Source of the DNA: JAEUPI01 sp044222685
Lineage (GTDB): Bacteria > Pseudomonadota > Gammaproteobacteria > Burkholderiales > Burkholderiaceae_C
Assembly (NCBI GenBank): GCA_044222685.1
Contig: JBGAMU010000004.1
Coordinates: forward strand, 1 to 64,000
Length of the DNA: 64,000 nt
Reading direction: 5' to 3'
In this document: piece after piece, positions 32,250 through 40,378 of the stretch
Numbering within the stretch: the first letter of the stretch is position 1
Layout of the letters: every line of letters starts with the position of its first letter
The notes under the pieces: model-generated
The model's input: only the letters and a program-made list of their open reading frames with translations
The model's database searches: none
What the model was told of the DNA's origin: nothing
Made by a program: the position numbers and the translations under genes

Positions 32250-32347
32250 GGTCTTGGTGGTGGCATTCGCGGGCAAATGTGATGGCAGCCAGCATAGACC
32301 GATCGCCGAGCTCGCGCGGCCGGCAGGGTCGGCCGGCGCCGGAGGAC

Positions 32348-33076
32348 CTAGTCTTCCGCCTCGCCCAACCCGGCGCGCCAGAGCCGCGCAGCAGCATCGA
32401 ACATCGACCCTGCCGCGGCCGACGGTTCCAGCGCGCGGCCGTCGGCGGCCAGCCGCAACCAGGGCAGTGTGTCGTGGTGGCCGCCGGGCAATCGCTCGGC
32501 CGAGCGGTCGGCGAGCAGCCAGGCGTGCAGGCGCGCGTACAGCGCCGGCCGGCGCGCCTGCGTCCAGGCCAGCCCGACCAGGTCGCCATAGGCCTCTTCG
32601 CGTCGTGTCGCGCGCATGTCCTCCACGGCAAGACGTATCGCCGCGTTCGGCGGCGCCGCCTCTGCGCGCGAAGCCAGCCCCACGAAGCCGGCCGGCAAGC
32701 CGTGCCAGGCGCCGTCGAGGTAGCGCCGGCAATGGCCGAGCTCGTGCGCGGCCATCAGCTCGAGCGCGGCATCGAGCAGCTCGGGCTCGATGCGCTCGAG
32801 CGTGCGCTGCGCCTCGGCGTTGCCGCGCATCGACAGCACCAGCTTGCAGCGCCCGTCGACGAAGGCCAGCGCCAGCGGCGCCATGCCCGGCGTGGGCTGT
32901 GGCTGCACCACGATGTCCAGCGGCACGCGCGACTCGCGCGCGAACACGACCACGGGCCACGCGCCCTGCAACCAGCGTTGCTCGGTGGCGGTCAGCTCGG
33001 CGGCGCGGACAGCCCAGGGTGCCAGCAGCGCCAGCACGAGAGCCCAGGGCAATGACCGGCCATGAAGACGCCGCAT
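32348..33076 (-). CDS. Exported HExxH protein, putative metallopeptidase
   Basis: 242 aa with a signal peptide ending near AVRAAEL. A zinc-binding His111-Glu-Leu-Gly-His115 (MAAHELGHCRRYLDG) is surrounded by hydrophobic helix, as in gluzincins and minigluzincins. A downstream EDMRATRREEAYGDLVGLAW could supply the third ligand (Glu in EEAYGD), the M48-like arrangement ExxxD. I do not recognise a named family. It is probably a periplasmic peptidase or a relative; target unknown. It is convergent with nothing nearby and followed by the Gly-rich lipoprotein gene. Confidence 0.72.
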   Translation of the reverse strand: MRRLHGRSLPWALVLALLAPWAVRAAELTATEQRWLQGAWPVVVFARESRVPLDIVVQPQPTPGMAPLALAFVDGRCKLVLSMRGNAEAQRTLERIEPELLDAALELMAAHELGHCRRYLDGAWHGLPAGFVGLASRAEAAPPNAAIRLAVEDMRATRREEAYGDLVGLAWTQARRPALYARLHAWLLADRSAERLPGGHHDTLPWLRLAADGRALEPSAAAGSMFDAAARLWRAGLGEAED

Positions 33077-33168
33077 GGCCGCATCTTTACATCGCAGCGT
33101 GGCGCGTCGGAGCTGTCCTACAAGCGGCAGCGTGACGTGTGGCCGCCTTTGGTGGCAGACTCGATTGC

Positions 33169-33972
33169 ATGACGACCGCGAGGCCCACCGACAGCTGGCA
33201 CGGCGGCGATGCCTACGAGCGCTACATGGGGCGCTGGAGCCGGCAGGTGGCGCCGCGCTTCCTCGACTGGCTCGACGCGCCGCCGGGTCGCCGCTGGCTC
33301 GACGTCGGCTGCGGCACCGGCGCGCTGTGCGCCGCGATCCTTGCGCAGTGCACACCCACCGCCGTGACCGGTGTCGATCCGTCCGCCGGTTTCCTGGCCA
33401 GCGCGCGGGGTCGCCTGCCCGCCGACGTGGCACTGCACCAGGCCGCCGCCGGCGCGCTGCCGCTGCCCGATGCCGCGGTGGACCTGTCGGTGTCGGGACT
33501 GGTGCTCAACTTCGTGCCCGACGCGCACGCGGCCCTGCACGAGATGGTGCGCGTGACGGCCGCCGGCGGCACGGTCGCCATCTACGTGTGGGACTACGCC
33601 GAGAGGATGGACCTCATCCGCCGCTACTGGGACGCCGCCGCGCAGGTCGATCCCGCGGCGCGGGCGCGCGACCAGGGCGAGCGCTTCCCGCTGTGCCGTC
33701 CGCAGGCACTGACCGCGGCGTTCGAGGGCGTCGGCCTGCGGCAGGTGACGACGTCGGCGATCGAGATCGTGCTTCGATTTGCCGACTTCGACGACTACTG
33801 GCAACCCTTCCTCGGCGGCCAGGGGCCCGCACCGGCGCATGCGATGAGCCTCGACGAGGCGAGCCGCGAGCGGCTGCGCGAATCGCTGCGTGCGTCGCTG
33901 CCGCGGCAGGCCGACGGTTCGCTGCAGCTGGCGGCACGCGCCTGGACGGCACGCGGCACCGTGGCGAGCTGA
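33169..33972 (+). CDS. Class I SAM-dependent methyltransferase
   Basis: 267 aa. Motif I is WLDVGCGTGALCAAIL; the acidic end of beta2 is VTGVDPSAGFL; motif II/III are ALPLPDAAVDLSVSG and LVLNFVPDAHAALHEMVRV. It belongs to the UbiE/Methyltransf_11 group that acts on small molecules. The N-terminal DAYERYMGRWSR block is typical of a well-known subset of proteobacterial enzymes with unknown substrate. The ATG at 33169 is preferred over the GTG at 33139. It stands alone and diverges from the HExxH gene. Confidence 0.88.
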   Translation: MTTARPTDSWHGGDAYERYMGRWSRQVAPRFLDWLDAPPGRRWLDVGCGTGALCAAILAQCTPTAVTGVDPSAGFLASARGRLPADVALHQAAAGALPLPDAAVDLSVSGLVLNFVPDAHAALHEMVRVTAAGGTVAIYVWDYAERMDLIRRYWDAAAQVDPAARARDQGERFPLCRPQALTAAFEGVGLRQVTTSAIEIVLRFADFDDYWQPFLGGQGPAPAHAMSLDEASRERLRESLRASLPRQADGSLQLAARAWTARGTVAS

Positions 33973-34002
33973 CAGGAGCCTTCAACGGGCGCGCTCACGC
34001 CC

Positions 34003-35595
34003 TCAGCGGAACAGGTCCTGCGCAATGCCCGCTGCGCTGAACAGATAGTCGCGCGAGTCCTCCAGCTGCCGGCGCAGCCGCGACAGGTTGACGTCGAGCA
34101 TGCGGCCCTTCCACTTGCGCACCTTGCCGGCGACGATGACCGTCTCGACGTTGCTGCGCTCCATCAGCGACACCACGGCGCCCGGCACGTTGTTGAGCGG
34201 CGCCACGTTGATCGCCTCGGCGTCGAGGATGATGATGTCGGCCTCCTTGCCTGGCGTGAGCGTGCCCACCTTGTGGTCCAGGCGCAGGCCCTTGGCGCCA
34301 TTGATCGTGGCGTAGCGCAGCACGTCGCGCGTGGTCAGCAGCGGCGGCAGCGTCGGCGCGGGCGTCGGCCACTGGGTCGGCGCCTCGAGCTGGCCCTGCT
34401 CGAGGATCATCTGGTTGACTAGCGCGCGCTGCACGTTCATCGTCGAACGCATCTGGGTGAAGAAGTCGGCCGTCAGCGTGCACTCGACGTCGCTGCTCAG
34501 CGACGGCTCCAGGCCGAGGCTCTGCATCTTCAGGATCGGCGGCATGCCATGGCGCATGTTCATCTCGATCGGCACTGCGAGCGAGACGTGCGCACCGGCC
34601 TCCTTGACCTTCTGCCAGCCGAGGTCGGACATGCCGGTCATGTGGACAAACAGGTTGTCGGGCCCGAGCCCGAGCGTGCCGCTGTCGCCGCCCTGCCCCT
34701 TGGCCAGCAGGTCGAAGGTGGGCCGGATGTTGAACGGCGACAGCACGTGCGCCGCCACCTGCAGGCCGAGGTCGCGGCCGATCTTCCAGGCCTTCTCGTA
34801 GGCCGGCAGATAGACCTCGCCGCCCATGATCATCGTCATCAGCTGGTCGTTCGACGAGAACCACTGCTTCTTGATGCGCACGGCGTCGTCGGGATACTTG
34901 TTGCCCGGGTTGGTGCCGAGGATCGCGGCGCCCGCACTCTCGAAGTAGCCGAACACCGCGCGGCGCTCGGAGTCCCGGATGCCCTGGATGGCGGCGTCGG
35001 AATGCTGCGGCGAATGGTGGATCTGCGAGATGTCGTGCACCGTCGTCACGCCGGCGTCGAGCTGGCTCAGCGAGCCGAACAGCTGGTTGATGTACACGTC
35101 CTGCGGGCGGTACTTGGGCGCGAAGGTCAGCAGGATGAACTCGAAGTAAGTGGTGCTGCCGCTGCGCGAGCCGGAGCCGTCGTTGATCAGCACGCCGTCG
35201 GCGAGAAAGCTGCGCAGCGCGGTCTCGAACAGGTGGTGGTGGGTGTCGATGAAGCCGGGCATCACGATGCGGCCGCGCGCATCGATCTCGGCCGCGCCGC
35301 CGGCATGCAGGCCGCGGCCGATGGCGACGATCTTGCGGCCCTCGACCAGCACGTCGGCCTGTGGGAAGTCGCCCACCTTGGGGTCCATCGACATCACCGC
35401 GCCGCCGCGGATCACGTAACGCCGGCCGCGCTCGCCGCTGCCATGGGGCTCGCGTTCGTCGTGGGCAGACGCCGGGCGTGGCGCGAACAGGCCGAGGCCC
35501 GATGCGGCCACGCCGCCCGCTGCAGCCGTCTTCAGAAAGTGGCGCCGCGAACCGGAATGGTCCTGCGGCAAGCCTGCATCACAGAGCTTGCACAT
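34003..35595 (-). CDS. Tat-exported amidohydrolase (chlorohydrolase-like)
   Basis: 530 aa. A twin-arginine signal (SRRHFLKTAAAGG, residues 16-28) directs folded export; it follows a CxxC (Cys2, Cys5) unusual for a Tat n-region. The mature enzyme is a metal-dependent TIM-barrel amidohydrolase: metal ligands His119 and His121 (FIDTHHHLF), a later VAAHVLSPF, VHMTGMSD, and Asp in SLSSDVECTL; the beta-sandwich returns in TLTPGKEADIIILDAE. It is like atrazine chlorohydrolase/guanine-deaminase relatives or D-hydantoinase-like aryl hydrolases. AGGAGG lies 7 nt before the ATG. Being periplasmic is atypical for this family, so the substrate may be an environmental compound. Confidence 0.88.
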   Translation of the reverse strand: MCKLCDAGLPQDHSGSRRHFLKTAAAGGVAASGLGLFAPRPASAHDEREPHGSGERGRRYVIRGGAVMSMDPKVGDFPQADVLVEGRKIVAIGRGLHAGGAAEIDARGRIVMPGFIDTHHHLFETALRSFLADGVLINDGSGSRSGSTTYFEFILLTFAPKYRPQDVYINQLFGSLSQLDAGVTTVHDISQIHHSPQHSDAAIQGIRDSERRAVFGYFESAGAAILGTNPGNKYPDDAVRIKKQWFSSNDQLMTMIMGGEVYLPAYEKAWKIGRDLGLQVAAHVLSPFNIRPTFDLLAKGQGGDSGTLGLGPDNLFVHMTGMSDLGWQKVKEAGAHVSLAVPIEMNMRHGMPPILKMQSLGLEPSLSSDVECTLTADFFTQMRSTMNVQRALVNQMILEQGQLEAPTQWPTPAPTLPPLLTTRDVLRYATINGAKGLRLDHKVGTLTPGKEADIIILDAEAINVAPLNNVPGAVVSLMERSNVETVIVAGKVRKWKGRMLDVNLSRLRRQLEDSRDYLFSAAGIAQDLFR

Positions 35596-35782
35596 GTGGT
35601 TGCCTCCTAGTTTTCTTGCCGCTTGCAGCGGTCCGACGACCTGCGCGCAAGTGGAGCCGTAGGCTGCGCCCGACGCGCGGCTTCGGCATCCGGGCTAACC
35701 CGCGAAACGCGGACCCGGCCGCGAACAGGAAGACGCCGCGCGCGTCGCGGGCAGAATGACCGAGTCGATACGAGGCCACTCC

Positions 35783-36574
35783 ATGAACGACAACGCATCC
35801 CGAGCCGGTGCTGCCCTGCCTGAGCTGCACGGCCGCATCGCCATCGTCACCGGCGGCGCCAAGGGCATCGGCTGGGCGACCGTGCAGGCGCTCGTGCAAG
35901 CCGGTGCAGTGCCGGTGCTGATCGACCGCGATGCGCCAGCGCTGGCACGCGCCGGCGCGGCGCTGGCGGCGCGGGGTGTCGACTTCATGGTCGAGCCGGT
36001 CGACATCACCGACGAGGCCGCGGTGAATGCCGCGTTCGGTCGCATCGCCGAACGCTTCGGCCGCGCGGACATCCTGGTCAACAACGCCGGCATCGGCCGG
36101 CGGCGGCCGACGGTGGAGCTCTCCGCGGCCGACTGGCAGGCGGTGGTCGACGTCAACCTGACCGCCGTGTTCTTCTGCTCGCGCGCAGCCGCGCGCCTGA
36201 TGCTGCCGGCGCGCCGCGGCGCGATCGTCAACGTGGCATCGATGATGGGCCTGTCGGGTGGCGGCCTGTATCCCAACGCGTCGTATCACGCCACCAAGGG
36301 CGCCGTCGTCAACCTGACGCGCGCGTGGGCAATCGAGTGGGCCGGCCACGGTGTCCGCGTGAATGCCGTGGCGCCGACCTGGGTGCGCACCGAGCTCACG
36401 CAGGCGCTGCTCGGCGACCCGGCGCTGATGAAGCGCATCGAAGACGTGACGCCGCTGCGTTGTCTGGCCGAGCCGGCCGACGTGGCCGATGCGATCGTCT
36501 TCCTCGCCTGCGACCGCGCCCGCATGATCACCGGGCACACGCTGCCGGTCGACGGCGGCTTCCTGGCCCAATAG
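35783..36574 (+). CDS. SDR-family dehydrogenase/reductase
   Basis: 263-aa Rossmann oxidoreductase. Cofactor motif TGGAKGIG (23-30), NNAG (100-103), and the Ser153-Tyr168-Lys172 triad (ASMMGLSGG, SYHATKGAV) are intact, with the C-terminal GHTLPVDGGFLAQ. Asp in LIDRD at the end of beta2 suggests NAD(H) preference. The ATG at 35783 has ACGAGG 7 nt upstream; the upstream ATG at 35756 lacks one. It is divergent from the amidohydrolase, so a shared catabolic role is possible but not shown. Confidence 0.88.
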   Translation: MNDNASRAGAALPELHGRIAIVTGGAKGIGWATVQALVQAGAVPVLIDRDAPALARAGAALAARGVDFMVEPVDITDEAAVNAAFGRIAERFGRADILVNNAGIGRRRPTVELSAADWQAVVDVNLTAVFFCSRAAARLMLPARRGAIVNVASMMGLSGGGLYPNASYHATKGAVVNLTRAWAIEWAGHGVRVNAVAPTWVRTELTQALLGDPALMKRIEDVTPLRCLAEPADVADAIVFLACDRARMITGHTLPVDGGFLAQ

Positions 36575-36681
36575 CGCTGCTTTTCGGCGGCAGTTCGTCG
36601 GCACAAGGCCCTCAAGCTGGCTGGCCGCCGGCCGAAGACACGGTTTGCGCCCACACCGCGCGCGCGCTCGCGCGCCGCCGC

Positions 36682-37377
36682 ATGACCGACGAACGCCGCA
36701 ATCACTATCGCGTGCTCTACGTCCAGCCCGAGGCGCCGGCCGAGGTGATCAAGGCCGCCTATCGCGCACTGATGTCGACGCTGCGCGCGCACCCCGACCT
36801 GGGCGGCGACCCCGAGACCGCGGCGCGGCTCAATGCCGCCTGGCACGTGCTGGGGGACCCCGAGGCGCGCCGCCGCTACGACCTGACGCTGCGGCGCACG
36901 CCGCGCGGCAAGGCTGCCGCGGCCGTCGCCCCCGCCACCTGGCGCACCGATCGGCGTTGCCCGTTCTGCCACATGCCGTTTGCCGGCGACGCCGCGGCCG
37001 GCCTGCGCTGCTCGCGCTGCGACAGCCCGCTCGGCCCGGCGCCGAGCGGCGACCGTGTCGGCGGCAGCGAGCTGGTGGGCCGCCGCCGCGGCGAGCGCTT
37101 CACGCGCAACGCGATGGTGTGCCTGCGCCTTCCGGGGCAGGCGCGCGAACACACGGCGCGGCTGCGCGACGTGTCGCTCACCGGACTGTCGCTACTGTGC
37201 ACGCTGGCGCTGCCACGCGGCACCGCGCTGCGCGTGATGGCGCCGCAGTTCGACACCGTGGCCACCGTGGTCGGTTGTCGCGCCGCCGCGGGCGGGCAGC
37301 ACAGCGTGCACGCGCGCCTGCTGACGCTCGAGCTGCTCAGGAGCGGCCGCGGCGTCTACATCGACGTCGCGGCGTAG
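36682..37377 (+). CDS. J-domain / zinc-ribbon / PilZ-like fusion protein
   Basis: 231 aa with three parts. Residues 8-67 are a J-domain with HPD at 37-39 (RAHPDLGGD) and NAAWHVLGDPEARRRYD. A four-cysteine zinc ribbon follows (Cys93, Cys96, Cys110, Cys113). From about 134 a PilZ-like beta barrel is suggested by RRRGERFTR, the DxSxxG motif (Asp163, Ser165, Gly168 in DVSLTGLS) and later strands. I infer a co-chaperone that recruits DnaK to a client when cyclic di-GMP is bound. It is followed by the convergent His-rich lipoprotein gene and preceded by the SDR gene, neither obviously related. Confidence 0.78.
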   Translation: MTDERRNHYRVLYVQPEAPAEVIKAAYRALMSTLRAHPDLGGDPETAARLNAAWHVLGDPEARRRYDLTLRRTPRGKAAAAVAPATWRTDRRCPFCHMPFAGDAAAGLRCSRCDSPLGPAPSGDRVGGSELVGRRRGERFTRNAMVCLRLPGQAREHTARLRDVSLTGLSLLCTLALPRGTALRVMAPQFDTVATVVGCRAAAGGQHSVHARLLTLELLRSGRGVYIDVAA

Positions 37378-37422
37378 GCGTCATCCGCACGCGGCGCCGC
37401 GGCACCGACCGGCGCGGCCCGC

Positions 37423-38076
37423 TCAGGTCCCCGTCCAGGTGAAGTTGGGGATCGACGGCAACTGCGAGCCGATCTGGATCGTGATGAGGCGGTGCGACTT
37501 GAGCTCGATCGCCGCCGGATCGCCGTCGTAGCGCGTCACGACGCCGTTGTCGGTCACGTAGAACACGATCGGCAGGCCGGTGATGCCGCCGACGTTGTCG
37601 CGCGCCAGCGGCTGGCCCCAGATCTTGAAGAAGCTGCCGAGCGCGTAGTTCACCGGCGCCGGCGCTTCGACGTGCAGCCGGCCGGCCTTGTCGTGGTTGT
37701 GGATCTGGTAGAAGCAGCCGGGCGTGCCGCCGCTGGCGGCGATCTGGCCGAGCTGGCTGGGGATCGACAGCAGCTGTCCGTTCAACACGATCGCCAGGTG
37801 GCTGTGGATGTGGAACGTCTCGTCCATCTGCCGGCATGGAACGCCGTCGATGGTCTCGCCCTTGCCGCCGTTGACGGCGCTGTTGTCGCCCCAGTAGTCG
37901 ATGCCCACCGGCGCCGCGGTACCCGAGATGTCGAGCGCCGTCTGCGAAAGCGGCGGCACGGGCGCTGGCGCAGCGGGTGCCGGCGAATCGCCGCCTCCGC
38001 CGCCGCAGCTCGCCACGGCCGCGCACAAGAACAGCGGTACGAGCAACCTGGCATTCATGTTCGCGGTAGGTGTCAT
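37423..38076 (-). CDS. His-rich lipoprotein, possible metal binder
   Basis: 217 aa. Lipobox AVASCGGGGG (Cys about residue 24), then a Pro/Ala linker. The folded part carries paired histidines in HIHSHLAIVLNG and FYQIHNHDKAGRLHVEAP, followed by YALGSFFKIWGQPL. I recall similar HIHPHL...HTHD...IHVESP blocks in archaeal and bacterial exported proteins of unknown function; the histidine layout points to copper or another metal. AGGAGG precedes the start by 6 nt. The start overlaps the stop of the upstream membrane-protein gene by 4 nt, so the two probably work as a pair. Confidence 0.72.
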   Translation of the reverse strand: MTPTANMNARLLVPLFLCAAVASCGGGGGDSPAPAAPAPVPPLSQTALDISGTAAPVGIDYWGDNSAVNGGKGETIDGVPCRQMDETFHIHSHLAIVLNGQLLSIPSQLGQIAASGGTPGCFYQIHNHDKAGRLHVEAPAPVNYALGSFFKIWGQPLARDNVGGITGLPIVFYVTDNGVVTRYDGDPAAIELKSHRLITIQIGSQLPSIPNFTWTGT

Positions 38077-38699
38077 GGCGACCTCCTGGGGATGATGGTG
38101 AAGAACGTTGGAAACCGGCGTGGCACGCCGCGGGTGATGGACCGCATCAACATCGCGACCGCGCCGATGAGGCTCAGGCCCGCCAGGGCGGGTGCCACCA
38201 GGCGTTCGGCCCACAACGACAGGCTCCACTGGCTGATGGCCTGCCACCACAGGCGCGGTGACTCGGACACCCACAGCAGCCGATAGGCATCGGCGCGCGG
38301 TTCGTGGACGTTGACGTAGACGATGACGGCGGCGATCACGCCCAACGGTGCGAGGCGCCAGCCCGCGGCCAGCGCCGCCACCGCGGCCGCCACCAGCAAC
38401 AGATGCAGCACCTCGACCGCCCACTGCCGCGTCGCCGCCGGTTGGAATGGTGCCGCGGACGCGACGCGCAGCACGTCGGTCTCGGTGCGGGTCGACGCGT
38501 CGACGCGCGGCAACGCCGGGGACCATTGATCCGGCAACACCGGTGTGCGCTGGCCGGCACGGCAGACGCCGGCCTCGGCCACCGCCAGCGCGCGCTCCTG
38601 CGGCAGCACGGCCAGCCGGCTGGCCGGCAATGCCCAGACGAGCAGCAGGGCGAACGCAGCCAATGCCCGGGCGAGCGGGCTCGATTTGATGTGGTCCAT
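38073..38699 (-). CDS. Membrane protein paired with the His-rich lipoprotein
   Basis: 208 aa. Hydrophobic stretches lie near residues 8-28, 93-113, 118-130 and 168-187, so it has about four membrane spans, with a periplasmic loop of about 60 residues after the first (EAGVCRAGQRTPVLPDQWSP). WVSESPRLWWQAISQWSLSLW forms an aromatic amphipathic segment. No family is recognised. The ATGA overlap with the lipoprotein start shows tight coupling. It could be the membrane part of a small metal-handling or redox unit; that is a guess from the neighbour. Confidence 0.62.
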   Translation of the reverse strand: MDHIKSSPLARALAAFALLLVWALPASRLAVLPQERALAVAEAGVCRAGQRTPVLPDQWSPALPRVDASTRTETDVLRVASAAPFQPAATRQWAVEVLHLLLVAAAVAALAAGWRLAPLGVIAAVIVYVNVHEPRADAYRLLWVSESPRLWWQAISQWSLSLWAERLVAPALAGLSLIGAVAMLMRSITRGVPRRFPTFFTIIPRRSP

Positions 38700-38781
38700 C
38701 GCTAAGAGGCGAAGCGACGGCAAGCGGCGTGCCGGCTGCTCCCGCCGGCCACCCATTTCGGGCCTGCAGGCCTATCGCGCG

Positions 38782-39405
38782 TTACGGCGCGCGAGGGCGC
38801 CAGTCCGCCGCCGCATCGACGCAGAACGCAGCCACCTGTGCCAGCGCACGCGCCACCGCCGCGTTGGCCGCGCGAACGCCGCCCGGCGCGTCGTCGGACG
38901 GTGCGTCCTGCGACACCTCGACGTAGCGCGTGGCCAGCACGCGCCGCGCGGCCACGTCGAGCAACTGGACGCGCAGCGTGATCTCCGCCCGGCTCGGCCG
39001 TGACTGAAAGCTTTGCCGCAGGCTGACGATCTCGGTGTCCAGGCGCAGATCGGCGCGCAGGCCCGACGGCGTCGGCACCACCGCGCGAAAGCTGCCCGCG
39101 TCTTCGAGCGTACGCGTCAGCAGCGGCGCCAGCATGCGCGCCGGCGTGTCGATCCAGCGGTGGGTGGCGTAGTGGTCCACGGTGTGCTCGGCCTGAAGGT
39201 AGACCATCGCCGCCGAATCGGCCCCGGGTGCGGCGCGGGGTGCGCCCACCTCGAGCACCAGGTCGCGCCGGGCAGGCGCCGCCACCGCGGGCCGGGCATC
39301 CAGCACATGCCGTGTCGGTTCGTCGGCCGCACCCGCCGGCCACAGGCTGCAGCCCGCGAGCAGCAGCGGCGCCATCGTCAGCAGGAGAGCCATGAGCCGT
39401 TGCAT
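38782..39405 (-). CDS. ABC-type transport auxiliary lipoprotein (PqiC/PF03886-like)
   Basis: 207 aa. Lipobox LLLAGCSLW (Cys about residue 19). The fold follows the PF03886 pattern seen in PqiC and similar partners of MCE transporters: RHVLDARP, RRDLVLEVGAPRAAPG, DHYATHRWIDTPARMLAPLLTRTLEDAG and RLDTEIVSLRQSFQSRPSRA. It would sit in the outer membrane and receive lipid from the MCE tunnel. It is the last gene of the Mla-type operon, 4 nt after the MCE gene. Confidence 0.85.
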   Translation of the reverse strand: MQRLMALLLTMAPLLLAGCSLWPAGAADEPTRHVLDARPAVAAPARRDLVLEVGAPRAAPGADSAAMVYLQAEHTVDHYATHRWIDTPARMLAPLLTRTLEDAGSFRAVVPTPSGLRADLRLDTEIVSLRQSFQSRPSRAEITLRVQLLDVAARRVLATRYVEVSQDAPSDDAPGGVRAANAAVARALAQVAAFCVDAAADWRPRAP

Positions 39406-39409
39406 CTTT

Positions 39410-40378
39410 TCACTCCCCCGGCCCGCGCCGGGGCGGCCGCCGGCCCTGCAGCAGCACTCCGGGGTTGCGTTCGACTTCGTCGACCACGCGGTGCAGGGTG
39501 GCGGTCAGCCCGCGCAGCTCGACGACGAGTTCACGCGCCTCGGGCAGCGCCGTGCCGGTGAACTGCGCCACGTCGGCGCGCGAGCCGTCGAGCGTGCCGC
39601 GCGCACTGTCGAGCGCACCCTGGGCGCTGATCAGCGTGTCGCGTGCACCGGCACTGGCCTGCGAAACGTCGGTCGCCATGCGCTCCAGCGCGTCGGCGGC
39701 GCGATCGAAGCGCTGCACCATCTGCGGCAGCTGGGCGCTGACGCGCGCGGTCTGCTCCATCGTGCGTGCGCTGTTCGCCAACGTGGCGTCGATCGCCGCC
39801 GAGCGGCCGGCGAGCGTGTGCGACAGGATCGACAGGTCGTTCAGCGTCGAACGCAGCGCGCGGCGGTTCGGTTCGTCGAGCACCGCGTTGAGGTTGTCCA
39901 CCGCACGCGCCAGATTGGCCATCAGCACCGGCGCGGCGGTCTCCAGCCGCTCAATCAGCGACGGCCCTGAGGCGATGACAGGCACCTCCTGCCCCGCCGC
40001 CGCCTGCAGCGGCGGCGAATCCTTGAGCCCGCCGCGCAGCTCGACGAATCCGATGCCGGTGAGGCCCTGCGTCTGCAGCGTGGCCACCGTGTCGGTCTTC
40101 ACCGGCGTGCCGCGCTCGATGTCGAGCACCACCCTCACCTGTTCCACGTTGCCCGGCGCCAGCATGATGCGGCGCACGCGGCCGACGTCGACGCCGCGGT
40201 AACGCACGGCGGCGTTCAGGTTGAGGCCGGCGACCGACTCGGTCATGTAGGTCTCGTAGGTGTCGTAGGTCTTGCGCTGGTAGCTGCCGCTGGCCAGCCA
40301 CAGGCCGCCGCCGATCAGTGCCACCAGCAGCACGATCACGAAGGCGCCCACCACCGACAGGTTCACCTTGTCTTCCAT
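39410..40378 (-). CDS. MlaD/MCE family protein
   Basis: 322 aa. Inner-membrane anchor near residues 9-29, then an MCE domain: TYETYMTESVAGLNLNAAVRYRG, VDVGRVRRIMLAPGNVEQVRV and PVKTDTVATLQTQGLTGIGFVEL. The rest is a long helical region with heptad-like spacing (LNDLSILSHTLAGRSAAIDA) that builds a needle or tunnel. The start overlaps the ATPase 3' end by 16 nt. It should form the periplasmic conduit between the inner-membrane permease and the auxiliary lipoprotein. Confidence 0.92.
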   Translation of the reverse strand: MEDKVNLSVVGAFVIVLLVALIGGGLWLASGSYQRKTYDTYETYMTESVAGLNLNAAVRYRGVDVGRVRRIMLAPGNVEQVRVVLDIERGTPVKTDTVATLQTQGLTGIGFVELRGGLKDSPPLQAAAGQEVPVIASGPSLIERLETAAPVLMANLARAVDNLNAVLDEPNRRALRSTLNDLSILSHTLAGRSAAIDATLANSARTMEQTARVSAQLPQMVQRFDRAADALERMATDVSQASAGARDTLISAQGALDSARGTLDGSRADVAQFTGTALPEARELVVELRGLTATLHRVVDEVERNPGVLLQGRRPPRRGPGE

